Shown one piece after another: positions 34,528-43,916 of a DNA stretch of 64,000 nt. The translations under genes and the position numbers were made by a program. This stretch comes from Planctomycetota bacterium (GTDB taxonomy: Bacteria; Planctomycetota; Phycisphaerae; Phycisphaerales; SM1A02). The notes beneath the pieces are model-generated. The model was not told the origin of the DNA, made no database searches, and was given only the letters and a program-made list of their open reading frames with translations. The stretch spans positions 1 through 64,000 of the forward strand of contig QWPV01000002.1 in assembly GCA_003671055.1 (NCBI GenBank), written 5' to 3'. Each line of letters starts with the position of its first letter. Position 1 is the stretch's first letter.

Positions 34528-37401
34528 TTGTCCACCTCACCGATCATCACTCTCGATGCTTGGATCACGGCGCAGCCAGAAGCGCGCCGCGAAATGCTCG
34601 CACAGTGCGCTGATCCCGAGCGTGTCATGCTTTCGCTCGGTGATGAAGTTGAAGCGCTCGCGGCGCGAGATCCAGCATCTGCTGTTTCGGTAGGAAACGC
34701 TCTCATCGAAGTCGCGCAATCGCTTAGCGTGCCACGCGCAGAAATTCGTGCGTCCCGTGCAACCGCGATGGCGCTCGCAGCAGCGGGATGCGCCGAAGAA
34801 TCAATCGCGCTCGCTGATTCTGCTGCGCTGCTCGCGGACCAACACGGACTCGCGCTCGATGCGGCGCGCGCGCGCGTGGCTTCACTTGCACCACGCACGA
34901 TGCTTGGTCGCACAGACGAAGCGCTTCGCATCGGGACTACCGCACGCGACGCGCTCTCCGCACTCGGAGAATTGATCCCAGCTGCGCGCGCTGACTTCAA
35001 TCTCGCCAACATCCACAAAGCGCGCGGCGAAAATGTTGAGGCTGTTGCTCGACTGCAACTCGCTGAACCTGCACTCCGGAATGATCTCATTCCAGCCGGC
35101 TTCATCCAAAATGCACTCGGTGAAAACCTGGTGTACCTCGACCGATTCGATGAAGCAGAAGCGTGCTTCCGCAAGGCTGATGCGATTTTGAGCACCACGC
35201 CAGCGACGATGGCGCTTGCGGTTGTCCGTGGCAACACCGGAGACCTCTTCGCGCGTGAAGGGCGCATGCAAGATGCGCTCAGTGCATACTCCGCTGCACG
35301 CGCGCTACTTCCTCCTTCAGCGGTCGCGCATCGAGTCCGACTGCAGATTGAAGAGGCTGAACTTCTGGCGCTGCTCGGTGCAACACAAGACGCAACGCAG
35401 ACACTTCGCGAGACGCTCGAAGAAGCGAACACCCTTGGGCTTTCTGCAGAGCGCATTCGCGCGTCCGTCGCGCAGGCTCGATTATTTCTCTCGATGACAC
35501 GGATGGAGGACGCGGAGCGGCTACTTCGCTTTGCGATTCTCGAAGTGGAACGCAGCGGCGATTCCCGATCTTTACGCGAAGCAATGATCGTGCTCGCGGC
35601 ACTGCTGCTCTCGCGCGGCGAGTGCGCGAAGGCGCTTGAACTCGCCACGAAGATTGTGTGTGATGAGCACGCTGCGCCAAGTGAACGCGCGCGCGCGATG
35701 ATCATCGAGGCTGATGCGCTTCGCCGACTGCAACGAACGCCAGAAGCATTGCGCGCCGCGCAAAACGCACAAGCAATCGCGAGAGGCAGTTCGAATGCCG
35801 TCCTTGAAGCTGACGCACTTCTCGCAGAGGCAAACATCGTGCGAGAGAGTTCTGGCGCATCAGAGTCCATCCCTTTGCTCGAGCGAGCGGTGGTTGCTGT
35901 TGAGCGAATTCGAGGCACGCTTGCGAGTGACCGATTCCGAGCGGATTGGCTTGGAAGTCGACTTCGTCCCTATGAGGACCTTGCGCTCGACCTTCTAAGT
36001 GCAGGAACTCCCGCTGCGATTGCGCGCGCTTTTGATGTCGTCGAGCAAGCAAAGTCGCGCGCGCTTCTCGATGCGATGATGAAGGCGGTCGATCGCACTC
36101 AAACAACAACTTCGACCGCAGACGAAACAGCGCTGGCCACCGTGCGTGCGCAACTGAACGCGTTGTATGCATCTGACTTCCAGAGCAAAGAACCTGGTGC
36201 ACGCCGCGGGAGCGCTGCGCTTCCTGATCTCATTCGAGTCGCCGAACAACGCTACGCGGAACTCGCGGATGACACGGGCCGAGGACTGCAAGTGATGCTC
36301 GCGAAGCCGTCAACGGGAGCCGCCATTCAAGCGCACATTCCCGAACACGTCGTGCTCATCGAATACTTCTCCATTGGTGAAGAGTTGCTTGTTTTCGTCA
36401 TCACGAAGAACACCGTCCACGTCACGCGAGCAATCGACTCGATGAGCGCGCTCGATGAACTCGTGTCGCGCGCGAACTTCCATCTTCGTCGCGGCGCTCG
36501 ACAAGGCGACGCGCAGGCGACCACTCGCCATACGTCAGCGGCGCTCTCGTTGATGAAATCACTAGGTGAGAGTTTGATCGCGCCGCTCCTTCCACACATT
36601 TGTGGTGCGAACCGACTTGTGATCGTTCCGCATGGCGCACTGCACGCCCTGCCATTCGCGGCGTTGCTTGTAGAGGGCAAGCACCTCATCGAGCAGTTTG
36701 AGATCATGACTGCGCCGAGTGCTTCGGTCGCATTCTCTGTTACAGCGCCATCACACAGCAACGCTGCCACACTCGCACCACTCGTGATTCATGTTGCTGA
36801 TGCGCGTGCGCCTGAAATTACCCGCGAAGGCGAGCGTGTCGCAGAATCCATTCGCTCGCTTGCTGGAAGATGTGACGTGTTGCGCGGGGACGACGCGACA
36901 GCTGATGCCTTCACCGCAAATTGCGCTTATCGGCCGCTTCTTCATATCGCTTGCCATGGACGTTTCGTCGAAGCCTTACCTGCTGCAAGTGGGCTTCGAC
37001 TCGCTGATCGGTGGTTCCCGATTCGAGACATCCTTGCGTTAGAACTCTGCGCAGACCTCGTGGTGCTTTCTGCGTGCGAAACAGGCAGACACGCCGTGCA
37101 GGCTGGTGATGAACTCAATGGTCTCGCACGCGCGTTCATCGCAGCGGGCGCCAAGCGCCTTCTTGTCTGTCTTTGGGCGGTTTCAGACACGGAGACCGCC
37201 GAACTCCAAACCGAGTTCCATCGTCTGAGAACTAATGCAATTCATTTGCATGGATCACTTCTTGATGCAGATTGTTCTGCGCTTCGAACTTCTCTCTTGA
37301 ACGCGCGCGACCGCGGTGTTCAACTTCCATTGTGGGCGCCCTTCAGTTTGCTGGGACAAGCAACCGAAGCACGCGTTCGCTCGAATAGAGCCCTGCATTG
37401 A
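34528..37401 (+). CDS. TPR-CHAT caspase-like protease
   Basis: A soluble protein of 957 residues. About 500 residues of tetratricopeptide-like helical repeats (for example ARADFNLANIHKARGENVEAVARL and VRGNTGDLFAREGRMQDALSAYSAARAL) precede a C-terminal CHAT domain. The catalytic dyad is His810 in LHIACHG and Cys850 in VLSACETG, with the usual 40-residue spacing, so it is probably an active cysteine protease. The start is TTG 34528. CHAT proteases with TPR sensors act in bacterial regulated proteolysis and cell death, for example the Craspase of type III-E CRISPR. No CRISPR element is here. The gene overlaps or abuts the subtilisin gene downstream. Confidence 0.9.
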   Translation: MSTSPIITLDAWITAQPEARREMLAQCADPERVMLSLGDEVEALAARDPASAVSVGNALIEVAQSLSVPRAEIRASRATAMALAAAGCAEESIALADSAALLADQHGLALDAARARVASLAPRTMLGRTDEALRIGTTARDALSALGELIPAARADFNLANIHKARGENVEAVARLQLAEPALRNDLIPAGFIQNALGENLVYLDRFDEAEACFRKADAILSTTPATMALAVVRGNTGDLFAREGRMQDALSAYSAARALLPPSAVAHRVRLQIEEAELLALLGATQDATQTLRETLEEANTLGLSAERIRASVAQARLFLSMTRMEDAERLLRFAILEVERSGDSRSLREAMIVLAALLLSRGECAKALELATKIVCDEHAAPSERARAMIIEADALRRLQRTPEALRAAQNAQAIARGSSNAVLEADALLAEANIVRESSGASESIPLLERAVVAVERIRGTLASDRFRADWLGSRLRPYEDLALDLLSAGTPAAIARAFDVVEQAKSRALLDAMMKAVDRTQTTTSTADETALATVRAQLNALYASDFQSKEPGARRGSAALPDLIRVAEQRYAELADDTGRGLQVMLAKPSTGAAIQAHIPEHVVLIEYFSIGEELLVFVITKNTVHVTRAIDSMSALDELVSRANFHLRRGARQGDAQATTRHTSAALSLMKSLGESLIAPLLPHICGANRLVIVPHGALHALPFAALLVEGKHLIEQFEIMTAPSASVAFSVTAPSHSNAATLAPLVIHVADARAPEITREGERVAESIRSLAGRCDVLRGDDATADAFTANCAYRPLLHIACHGRFVEALPAASGLRLADRWFPIRDILALELCADLVVLSACETGRHAVQAGDELNGLARAFIAAGAKRLLVCLWAVSDTETAELQTEFHRLRTNAIHLHGSLLDADCSALRTSLLNARDRGVQLPLWAPFSLLGQATEARVRSNRALH

Positions 37402-37409
37402 ATACCTTG

Positions 37410-38900
37410 ATGTTGAACACCACGCACCGCTCTCTTCGCTCGCTCCTTGCTGCAGGATTCGTTTTTGGCGCATGCGTCATGACAACTTTCGCGGAGCAAG
37501 GGGATCCTCTCGTTCCGAATCGCATGGTCATCGAGACTCAGAACGCAAAGCAGCGCAGCAGGTTTATCGCGAGTTTCTCGGAACAGTTTGGCGCAATCAC
37601 AAGTGTCGACAGTATTCCAGCCACAGGCTTTGAACTCTTCGCGTACACGCTTCCTGTGGGATCGAATGCTGAAATGGTCCACGCTGCACTCGACGCGATG
37701 ATGCTCGAGGGCACGATTGTGGTTGGCGAGTTGGATTACGAAGGCTCGAGCGGAGAAGGGCGAACAGGTTCGTTGTGGCTCTCGAGTTTGCCCGTCAACG
37801 ATCTCGCACTCGAAGAACAGTATTCGCGATCACTCCTCGGACTAGACGCAGCGTGGACGCGTTCGATGGGCGCGGGTGTTGTGGTCGCGGTCATTGATGG
37901 TGGCATTACGCCAGATCATCCATGGCTCGGCGGTCGTGTCGCGCAATGGGGCGTGAGCTTTGTTCCAGGCGAGTCTCTCGCAGATGTTGGAAATGGCATC
38001 GACGATGATGGTGATGGGCTCACCGATGAACAAGTTGGACACGGAACTTTCGTCGCTGGTCTCATTCACTGGGTCGCACCCGAAGCCCTCATCCTTCCGA
38101 TTCGTGTGTTGAATAGCGATGGCATCACGACAAACTTCCGCACCGCAAAGGCGATTCACTTCGCGTCGACGCATCATGCGGACATCATTAATCTGAGTCT
38201 CGGCAGTGATTACGACTCAACGGTCGTTAAGCGCATGGTTCGGTTCGCGGTGCAGAACGGTGCCGTTGTGCTTGCTGCTGCGGGAAACCGCGCCGCAGAA
38301 GACCCACGAGAGTACCCTGCATCCGATCAATTCTGCATCGGTGTGACCGCGCTCGATTGGTTCGATGTAAAGGCACCATTCGCAAGCTTCGGAAAGAAAA
38401 TCGATCTTGCTGCTCCTGGTCGAACGCTCTTGAAGGGTGGATCGCCTGTTACCTCACGCGCAATCATCGGACCCGTTCCCAACGGAATTGCTGTGTGGGA
38501 AGGAACGAGTTTCGCGAGTGCGTTTGCGGCAGGAACCGCTGCGCTTGTTCGCGCGCAACATCCAAGTTGGCCCAACGAAGTCGTCACAGCGGATCTCATT
38601 GCTGCTGAAATCCAAGCAGTGCTCGGCAACACTGGACCGAATCCGAACACGACGAATCCTGAATATCCAGACATGCTCGGCACCGCGCGTATCGACGCTT
38701 CGCTCGCCACTTTGCTCGCACCAAACGCGCCGCGACTTGCTGATCTCAATGCGGATGGTGTCGTCGGTGCAATCGATCTCACAATCATGCTCGACTCGTG
38801 GGCGCTCGGAGGATTTGGATTGCGATGCGATCTCAATGGCGACGCTTTCGTCGGCGCGCAAGATCTTTCGATACTGCTCAGTGCGTGGAACGAGGGATGA
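37410..38900 (+). CDS. Exported subtilisin-like S8 peptidase with dockerin tail
   Basis: A secreted serine protease of 496 residues. The signal sequence ends near T-T-F-A-E. I use ATG 37410; a TTG at 37398 would overlap the CHAT stop. An N-terminal prodomain-like segment spans about 30-125. The catalytic triad is Asp163 (VAVIDGG), His211 (GHGTFVAG) and Ser367 (GTSFASA), all present. The C-terminal 55 residues are a dockerin-like pair (DLNADGVVGAID ... CDLNGDAFVGAQD) ending within four residues of S-A-W. It is last in the ECF sigma-CHAT run. Its 3' end overlaps the convergent deaminase gene by 23 bases. Confidence 0.9.
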   Translation: MLNTTHRSLRSLLAAGFVFGACVMTTFAEQGDPLVPNRMVIETQNAKQRSRFIASFSEQFGAITSVDSIPATGFELFAYTLPVGSNAEMVHAALDAMMLEGTIVVGELDYEGSSGEGRTGSLWLSSLPVNDLALEEQYSRSLLGLDAAWTRSMGAGVVVAVIDGGITPDHPWLGGRVAQWGVSFVPGESLADVGNGIDDDGDGLTDEQVGHGTFVAGLIHWVAPEALILPIRVLNSDGITTNFRTAKAIHFASTHHADIINLSLGSDYDSTVVKRMVRFAVQNGAVVLAAAGNRAAEDPREYPASDQFCIGVTALDWFDVKAPFASFGKKIDLAAPGRTLLKGGSPVTSRAIIGPVPNGIAVWEGTSFASAFAAGTAALVRAQHPSWPNEVVTADLIAAEIQAVLGNTGPNPNTTNPEYPDMLGTARIDASLATLLAPNAPRLADLNADGVVGAIDLTIMLDSWALGGFGLRCDLNGDAFVGAQDLSILLSAWNEG

Positions 38901-39354
38901 TCTCGAACGCTACGCCTGCTTCACGGAAGATTGCTTCGCTCTTGCTAGTCGACTCAAGCCAGTGAGCGTCTGCATCGGTCAGTGCGTAGGTCACCACGCG
39001 CGTCAGCCCAGATTGCACAATCGCGAGCGCGCAATGCACGCACGGAAAAAATGTCGAGTAGATCGTTCCATCCACGGGTGAAACGCCGTTGCGCGCACAT
39101 TGCACGACAGCATTCATCTCGGCGTGCACGATAAGGTCGTACTTCACTGGCCGCACGAGACGCTCGGGAAGATCTTCGACGCCGCGTGGTAGTCCGTTGA
39201 ATCCTGTAGCGATGATTTGGCGTGATCCACTCACGATCACACTTCCCACGCCGCGCGAGGGATCTTTGCTCCATTGCGCAATCACTTGCGCAACTTGCAA
39301 GAAGCGTTCGTCCCACTTTCGCTGTCTTTCGATAGAGGTTTCGTCAATGGTCAT
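38878..39354 (-). CDS. dCMP deaminase-like zinc deaminase
   Basis: A 158-residue cytidine/deoxycytidylate deaminase family protein. The zinc site is H-A-E (His77, catalytic Glu79) and P-C-V-H-C (Cys105, Cys108), spaced as in dCMP deaminases. The GVGSVIV and TGFNGLPRGVED blocks match the dCMP branch, which makes dUMP for thymidylate synthesis. Its start overlaps the stop of the PVC cytochrome gene by 4 bases (ATGA), which suggests coupled translation despite no obvious functional link. Confidence 0.88.
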   Translation of the reverse strand: MTIDETSIERQRKWDERFLQVAQVIAQWSKDPSRGVGSVIVSGSRQIIATGFNGLPRGVEDLPERLVRPVKYDLIVHAEMNAVVQCARNGVSPVDGTIYSTFFPCVHCALAIVQSGLTRVVTYALTDADAHWLESTSKSEAIFREAGVAFEIIPRSTH

Positions 39355-41990
39355 GGCTTTACCTCTGTTGCTCCGACTGTGGTGGAAGGAAGCACGAGCG
39401 CTGGCTCGTTCGACAAGTCGTCAATCGTCCACGATCGTGTGCGTCCCTTCGTTTGATCACGCACCGTGCGCACCATCTCTGGGCTGATTGCGTCAGCATT
39501 GTTTCCCCACGCGCTTCGAACGTATGTCAGTACTGCTGCGATGTCTTCATCAGAACCGAGCGGCGGGACTTGCATTGCTTGGTTGTAGCGCACGCCGTCC
39601 ACTTCGATCTCGCCTTCAAGTCCGTGCAGCACGATGCGGATGAGACGACCTGGCTCGCCGAGTGCGGATGGACTTCCGCGCAGTGGTGGATACACCGGAG
39701 GTTGTCCTCGCCCATTCGCTTGATGGCACGACATGCAATTCGAGAAGAGGCGCTTGCCGCGATCCGCGCTTGATCCTTGAGATGCGAGCACGTACTCGGG
39801 TGCAACGCGAGCGATGTCTCCGCGACCAGGCCAATACAAGTGCTTATCACACTTCTGTGCCAGCACCGCACACGTCTCTCCACATGCGAGGAGCGCGCTC
39901 CAATCACGCGGTTCCGCTGCGAGGAGTAACTGCACTGGATGTTTGTTGTTCAACTTCTGCGCAACTGCAGTGCGCTCAAGCGCGATCTCTGCACACCACT
40001 GCTGCGAGACGGATCCTCTCACTGCGAGTGTGAGCACCGCCTGGGTTCCTTGAGGAGTTCCGCCATCAAGAACGAGATCACAGAGCTCTGCAAGAAATGC
40101 GCGTGAGCCCTTCGTGCTTGTGGGAAGTGCCTCGCCGTTCGCGATGATGTCCAACATGCGCACCTCGCGCCCCGCCAGACTTGAGAGCACTGCGCTTCGC
40201 ATGAGGCGCCACTCAAGATCTGTGTTGAGTGCTTGCGTGAGAATGTTGAGTGTGTCTTGATCGCGAGGAAGCGCAGTTGCTGAAAGTGCAGCTTGTGCGC
40301 GCACGAATCGATCCTTGTCTTGCACTGCGCGAGCGAGCAGTGGTGCAAACCATGCGGCTTCACTGTCGCTTTGAGAAAAATTCTGCTCTGCGACACGCAC
40401 GGCCGCCGCGCGCAGTGCTGCTGGTCCGTTGATTGCGTCTTCAAAGTCTGCTGGGCTACAGAGATTAGTCGCGCCGAGTGTTTCGAGCGCGGCGATGCGC
40501 ACTTCGATTGCCGTCGCGCGATTGTGCAAGAGTGTCTGAAGTGGTTGAACTGACGCGGCGTCTCTACGCGCAACAAGTTCTCGACGCACTTGATCGCGCT
40601 GACCCTTCTCGGGAGTTGCAAGAAGTTGTGTGAGTGAGATTGTGTCGAGCGTGGAGAGTTTGGGTAGCGCTGCGCATTGCGCGCCATCGCGCACCACGCG
40701 CCAGATCCGTCCGTTGGACACAGGAAGCGTGAGCCTTCGCTCTTCCACTTGCGCGCGCAAGAATGACGTCATGAAATTTCGATGCTGCACGATGCCGCGA
40801 TAGAAATCCGCGATGTAGAGCGCGCCATCCACGCCCGCGCCACACCACACTGGACGAAATCGTTCGTCAGTAGATGTCAGAAACGATTGTGGCGCATCGG
40901 CGTTCACTGCGCTCGGGATGCCATCTTTCTCCACAAGATCAAATCGTTGCACAAGGTTGCCCGTCACTTCACACACGAATGCTTGCGGCGTTCCGTTCGT
41001 GAGTGCTGGCCCTTCGTGAATGTGTGTGCCACACGCGCCAGTGAAACTGGCGAGACGACCATCCTTCAACAAACCTTTTTGATATGCACGATTCACGCCA
41101 GGCGTGAGGTGACTCGGCGCGACACGCATATCGTCTGCTGCGCGGTGTGGAACACCTTCGAAGCCCTTCAGATCTGGTTGCCGCGCTGCGTACACGCGAG
41201 ACACAAGGTCAACAAGCAATGGATCCGAGTTGGGCGAGCAATACACGCGACCGAAAGAATCTTGCGAGATTCCCCATTGACCGTGCGCTGCTTGTGGAAT
41301 GAGGTCGAATGCGCCTTCCGCATTTGGGCGAACACTGAAGGGTTGCTGCGAGATCAAGAATGATCCATCAAGCCCGAAGAACAAGCCATTTCCAGCGTGT
41401 TCGGGGTTGTCGAGCGCGGCCTCGAATCCGCCCGCGATGACTTCGGTTTGATCGGCGCGTCCATCGCCATCCGTGTCAACTGCGTAGAGCAGATGAGGTG
41501 GCTCGATGATGAGTGCGCCGCGCGCACCTGTTGTGTTGTTGGTTCCGCCGAAAGTCCATGGCGCAACGGCGCGTGGTGCGACGAGGCCATCAAGAAACAC
41601 GTCGGCTTTGTCAAACACGCCATCGCCATCGGTGTCGGTGAGCACCTTGATTCGCCCAGTCGGACTAAGTTCGTCGCTGCCTTGAACATCGGTCATGTAG
41701 CTCGGCATCTCGACGACCCACAATTTTCCATCGCCGTCGAAGGAGAATGCGATTGGCGCTTCAATGAGTGGCTCGGAGGCCGCGAGTTCGGCGTGATACC
41801 CCGTGGGCAATGCGAACGTCGCAAGTTCTTCGCGCGGCGTGAGTGGAAGCGGCGGTGTTGCGACGCGCCATTCGGGCGGAAGCATTGGCTGCGCTTCGCC
41901 TTTTCGATCACCGTTTTGTGCGTGCGTCATCGATGCGGCAGTAAGCGTAAGCAGCCCGACGGTTAATCGAATCACGCAAGAATCTCGCAT
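39351..41990 (-). CDS. Exported PVC-type propeller/HEAT/cytochrome c protein
   Basis: An exported protein of 879 residues with the architecture typical of the PVC superphylum. A signal peptide (cleavage near T-H-A-Q) is followed by a beta-propeller related to sugar dehydrogenases (IAFSFDGDGKLWVVEMPSY, with calcium-like DTDGDG repeats). HEAT-like helices follow at about 470-700, then a cytochrome c domain with the heme motif C-M-S-C-H at 752-756. ATG 41990 is preferred over the longer frame because it begins the signal peptide. Such proteins are thought to oxidise sugars or other carbon compounds in the periplasm. Substrate is unknown. Confidence 0.88.
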   Translation of the reverse strand: MRDSCVIRLTVGLLTLTAASMTHAQNGDRKGEAQPMLPPEWRVATPPLPLTPREELATFALPTGYHAELAASEPLIEAPIAFSFDGDGKLWVVEMPSYMTDVQGSDELSPTGRIKVLTDTDGDGVFDKADVFLDGLVAPRAVAPWTFGGTNNTTGARGALIIEPPHLLYAVDTDGDGRADQTEVIAGGFEAALDNPEHAGNGLFFGLDGSFLISQQPFSVRPNAEGAFDLIPQAAHGQWGISQDSFGRVYCSPNSDPLLVDLVSRVYAARQPDLKGFEGVPHRAADDMRVAPSHLTPGVNRAYQKGLLKDGRLASFTGACGTHIHEGPALTNGTPQAFVCEVTGNLVQRFDLVEKDGIPSAVNADAPQSFLTSTDERFRPVWCGAGVDGALYIADFYRGIVQHRNFMTSFLRAQVEERRLTLPVSNGRIWRVVRDGAQCAALPKLSTLDTISLTQLLATPEKGQRDQVRRELVARRDAASVQPLQTLLHNRATAIEVRIAALETLGATNLCSPADFEDAINGPAALRAAAVRVAEQNFSQSDSEAAWFAPLLARAVQDKDRFVRAQAALSATALPRDQDTLNILTQALNTDLEWRLMRSAVLSSLAGREVRMLDIIANGEALPTSTKGSRAFLAELCDLVLDGGTPQGTQAVLTLAVRGSVSQQWCAEIALERTAVAQKLNNKHPVQLLLAAEPRDWSALLACGETCAVLAQKCDKHLYWPGRGDIARVAPEYVLASQGSSADRGKRLFSNCMSCHQANGRGQPPVYPPLRGSPSALGEPGRLIRIVLHGLEGEIEVDGVRYNQAMQVPPLGSDEDIAAVLTYVRSAWGNNADAISPEMVRTVRDQTKGRTRSWTIDDLSNEPALVLPSTTVGATEVKP

Positions 41991-42041
41991 AGATATGGCA
42001 AGTGTAGAGGCATTGGTTGAACGGGGGGCGCCGTGAAACGA

Positions 42042-42075
42042 CACACGCGGAACCCTTTAGAGGATTCCGCGTGTG
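42042..42075 (-). terminator. Hairpin downstream of the cyclophilin gene
   Basis: Perfect 11-base arms (42042-42052 and 42065-42075) flank a 12-base loop. It lies between the stop of the cyclophilin gene (42112) and the start of the PVC gene (41990) on the minus strand. T-richness after it is weak, so it may be an attenuating rather than a full terminator. Confidence 0.6.
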
Positions 42076-42111
42076 CGAGATTCAATGTTTGATCGTGCGT
42101 TGACTTCACGC

Positions 42112-42843
42112 TCACTTCGCTGGAACAACAGCGGGCGTTGTTGGTGCTGTGGACTTCGGTGCCGCCTGCATGCGCTTCACCGCGTCAGCCTTCGAGAGGA
42201 TGGTGACCTTTTCAATCACGACAGCTTCCACTGGAACATCCGTCATGGGCATCGTGCCTTGTGGTGTCGTCGCTTTTGATGTTCCTGTTGGCACGGCCTT
42301 GATGCTGTCCACCGTGCTCATGCCTTCCACGACCCGACCGAACACCGCGTAGGCAGCACCGCCGCGCGCAACATCAAGCATCTCGTTTTCGACTGTGTTG
42401 ATAAAGAACTGACTTGTGGCGCTATCTGGTGCATTCGTTCGCGCCATGGCGATGGTGCCGCGCGCGTTCTTCAATCCGTTCTTCCACTCGTTCTTGATTG
42501 GCGCTGATGTTTCCTTCTGTGTAAGTGTCGCATCGAAGCCACCACCTTGAATCATGAAGGTTGCGATGACGCGGTGAAAGATGGTGCCGTCGTAATAACC
42601 CTTCTTCGCGTACTCCACGAAGTTTGCGACCGAGATGGGTGCTTTTGCCGCATCGAGTTCAAGCAATATCTCGCCCTTCGACGTCTTCATGAGTGCGTAT
42701 TCAAAATTTGCCTCGGCGGGCTTCGCAACTTCTGGAGTAGCAGGTGGAGTCACTGCTGCTGGTGGGGCTTGCGCACTCACCGCGCTCACGCAAAGAGAGG
42801 CGAGGAGTACAGAAGGAACGAGTCGTAGTGAAGTGTGGAACAT
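42112..42843 (-). CDS. Exported cyclophilin-type peptidyl-prolyl isomerase
   Basis: A 243-residue cyclophilin from ATG 42843 with a signal peptide ending near V-S-A-Q-A and an Ala/Pro linker. The isomerase domain shows the standard blocks [35 protein letters not shown] and [17 protein letters not shown]. It catalyses proline isomerisation during folding of exported proteins. The C-terminus is an Ala/Pro/Thr tail. It begins 7 bases after the glycosyltransferase stop, so the two are co-transcribed. The frame also reads on into the upstream gene, without meaning. Confidence 0.9.
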   Translation of the reverse strand: MFHTSLRLVPSVLLASLCVSAVSAQAPPAAVTPPATPEVAKPAEANFEYALMKTSKGEILLELDAAKAPISVANFVEYAKKGYYDGTIFHRVIATFMIQGGGFDATLTQKETSAPIKNEWKNGLKNARGTIAMARTNAPDSATSQFFINTVENEMLDVARGGAAYAVFGRVVEGMSTVDSIKAVPTGTSKATTPQGTMPMTDVPVEAVVIEKVTILSKADAVKRMQAAPKSTAPTTPAVVPAK

Positions 42844-42850
42844 AGAGAAC

Positions 42851-43843
42851 TTAGGTGTTTGGAGTAGAAGGTGATTGCAATGTACTGTCGTGCGCAAACG
42901 ATTCACGCACGATGTAAGGCTTGATTCCGCCAATGGCGTTGTTGGCATCAGAGAGTAATTCAAGCACAAATCCCATGGCGAAGAAGAAGAGTGCCGCGAG
43001 GAAGAACATGATCGCAACAAGAAACGGTGGACGCGTGCCCATGTCGATGTCGTGCACGAACTTTTCATACAGCAGCCACGGCATCACGATGCAGTCGACA
43101 ATAAGCAACAAGACACCGATGCGACCGAAAAGGTAGAGCGGTCTGGCTTTGAAACTCGATTGGAAGCCGAGCATGAGGATGTCGAAGAGCACATCCATCG
43201 TTCGAGAAAGGCCGTAGTGGCTCGTTCCCGCGTAACGCTCCGCGTGCTCAACCAGAATTTCGGTTGTCGCGCCGCCGCGCAGGTGCACAAGCGCAGGAAG
43301 CAAACGGTGCTGGCCTGGTCGCAATCGCAGAGACCGCGCGAGATCACCGTCGATCAGTTTGCAACCGCCCATATCGCGAATCTCGCATCCAGTGACGCGT
43401 CGAAGCACGAAGTTCGCGATCCAACTCGGGATGCGCTTGAAGAGCATCGACTGCTTCCGCCTGATGCGCGATCCACTGACAAGCGCGTAACCGCCATCCA
43501 TCGTGCGAAGAAGTGCGCTGAGTTGTTCGGGTGGATATTGAAGATCGCCGTCGATCACCATGATCCTGCGTCCCTTCGACGCTTGAATGCCCGCGTACAT
43601 CGCGCTGCACTGCCCAACATTGCGCGACAAACAAAGCACGCGAAGTCGTGGATAGCGAAGCGCAAGGTCGCGAAGGATCAACTCGGTGCCGTCTGTTGAA
43701 CCATCTGAAACGATGATCATTTCCGCGCTGCATCCGACTGCATCAAGTGCAGCGTCCATCCGACGAACGAACTCTGCAACACACAACTCTTCGTTGTGCA
43801 TCGGAGTTACGGTGGAAACTTCAACGCATGGTGAAAGACCCAT
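42851..43843 (-). CDS. Family 2 glycosyltransferase, membrane-anchored
   Basis: A 330-residue GT2 enzyme of the dolichyl/undecaprenyl-phosphate glycosyltransferase type. The nucleotide-binding motif VSDGSTDGT is near residue 45 and the DxD-like [10 protein letters not shown] near 97. The C-terminal third has two transmembrane helices ([20 protein letters not shown] and [24 protein letters not shown]). It probably transfers a sugar from a nucleotide to a polyprenyl phosphate for glycan assembly. Acceptor is unknown. Its neighbours are PilZ upstream and a cyclophilin downstream. Confidence 0.88.
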   Translation of the reverse strand: MGLSPCVEVSTVTPMHNEELCVAEFVRRMDAALDAVGCSAEMIIVSDGSTDGTELILRDLALRYPRLRVLCLSRNVGQCSAMYAGIQASKGRRIMVIDGDLQYPPEQLSALLRTMDGGYALVSGSRIRRKQSMLFKRIPSWIANFVLRRVTGCEIRDMGGCKLIDGDLARSLRLRPGQHRLLPALVHLRGGATTEILVEHAERYAGTSHYGLSRTMDVLFDILMLGFQSSFKARPLYLFGRIGVLLLIVDCIVMPWLLYEKFVHDIDMGTRPPFLVAIMFFLAALFFFAMGFVLELLSDANNAIGGIKPYIVRESFAHDSTLQSPSTPNT

Positions 43844-43847
43844 AGAA

Positions 43848-43869
43848 GGCGTTCATCCTACCGAACGCC
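43848..43869. repeat. Inverted repeat just upstream of the glycosyltransferase start
   Basis: GGCGTTC and GAACGCC are separated by eight bases, 5 bases before the glycosyltransferase ATG on the minus strand. It could form a leader hairpin that limits ribosome access, or be an operator. A role is not shown. Confidence 0.4.
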
Positions 43870-43916
43870 ACATGGATGCTGTTTTTGTTTCAGCGCAACG
43901 CTCGCGCAATCAACGG

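Noticed and set aside
34528-37401. CHAT protease as part of a CRISPR type III-E or gasdermin system
   Set aside because: No CRISPR array, Cas gene or gasdermin-like protein occurs in the window.
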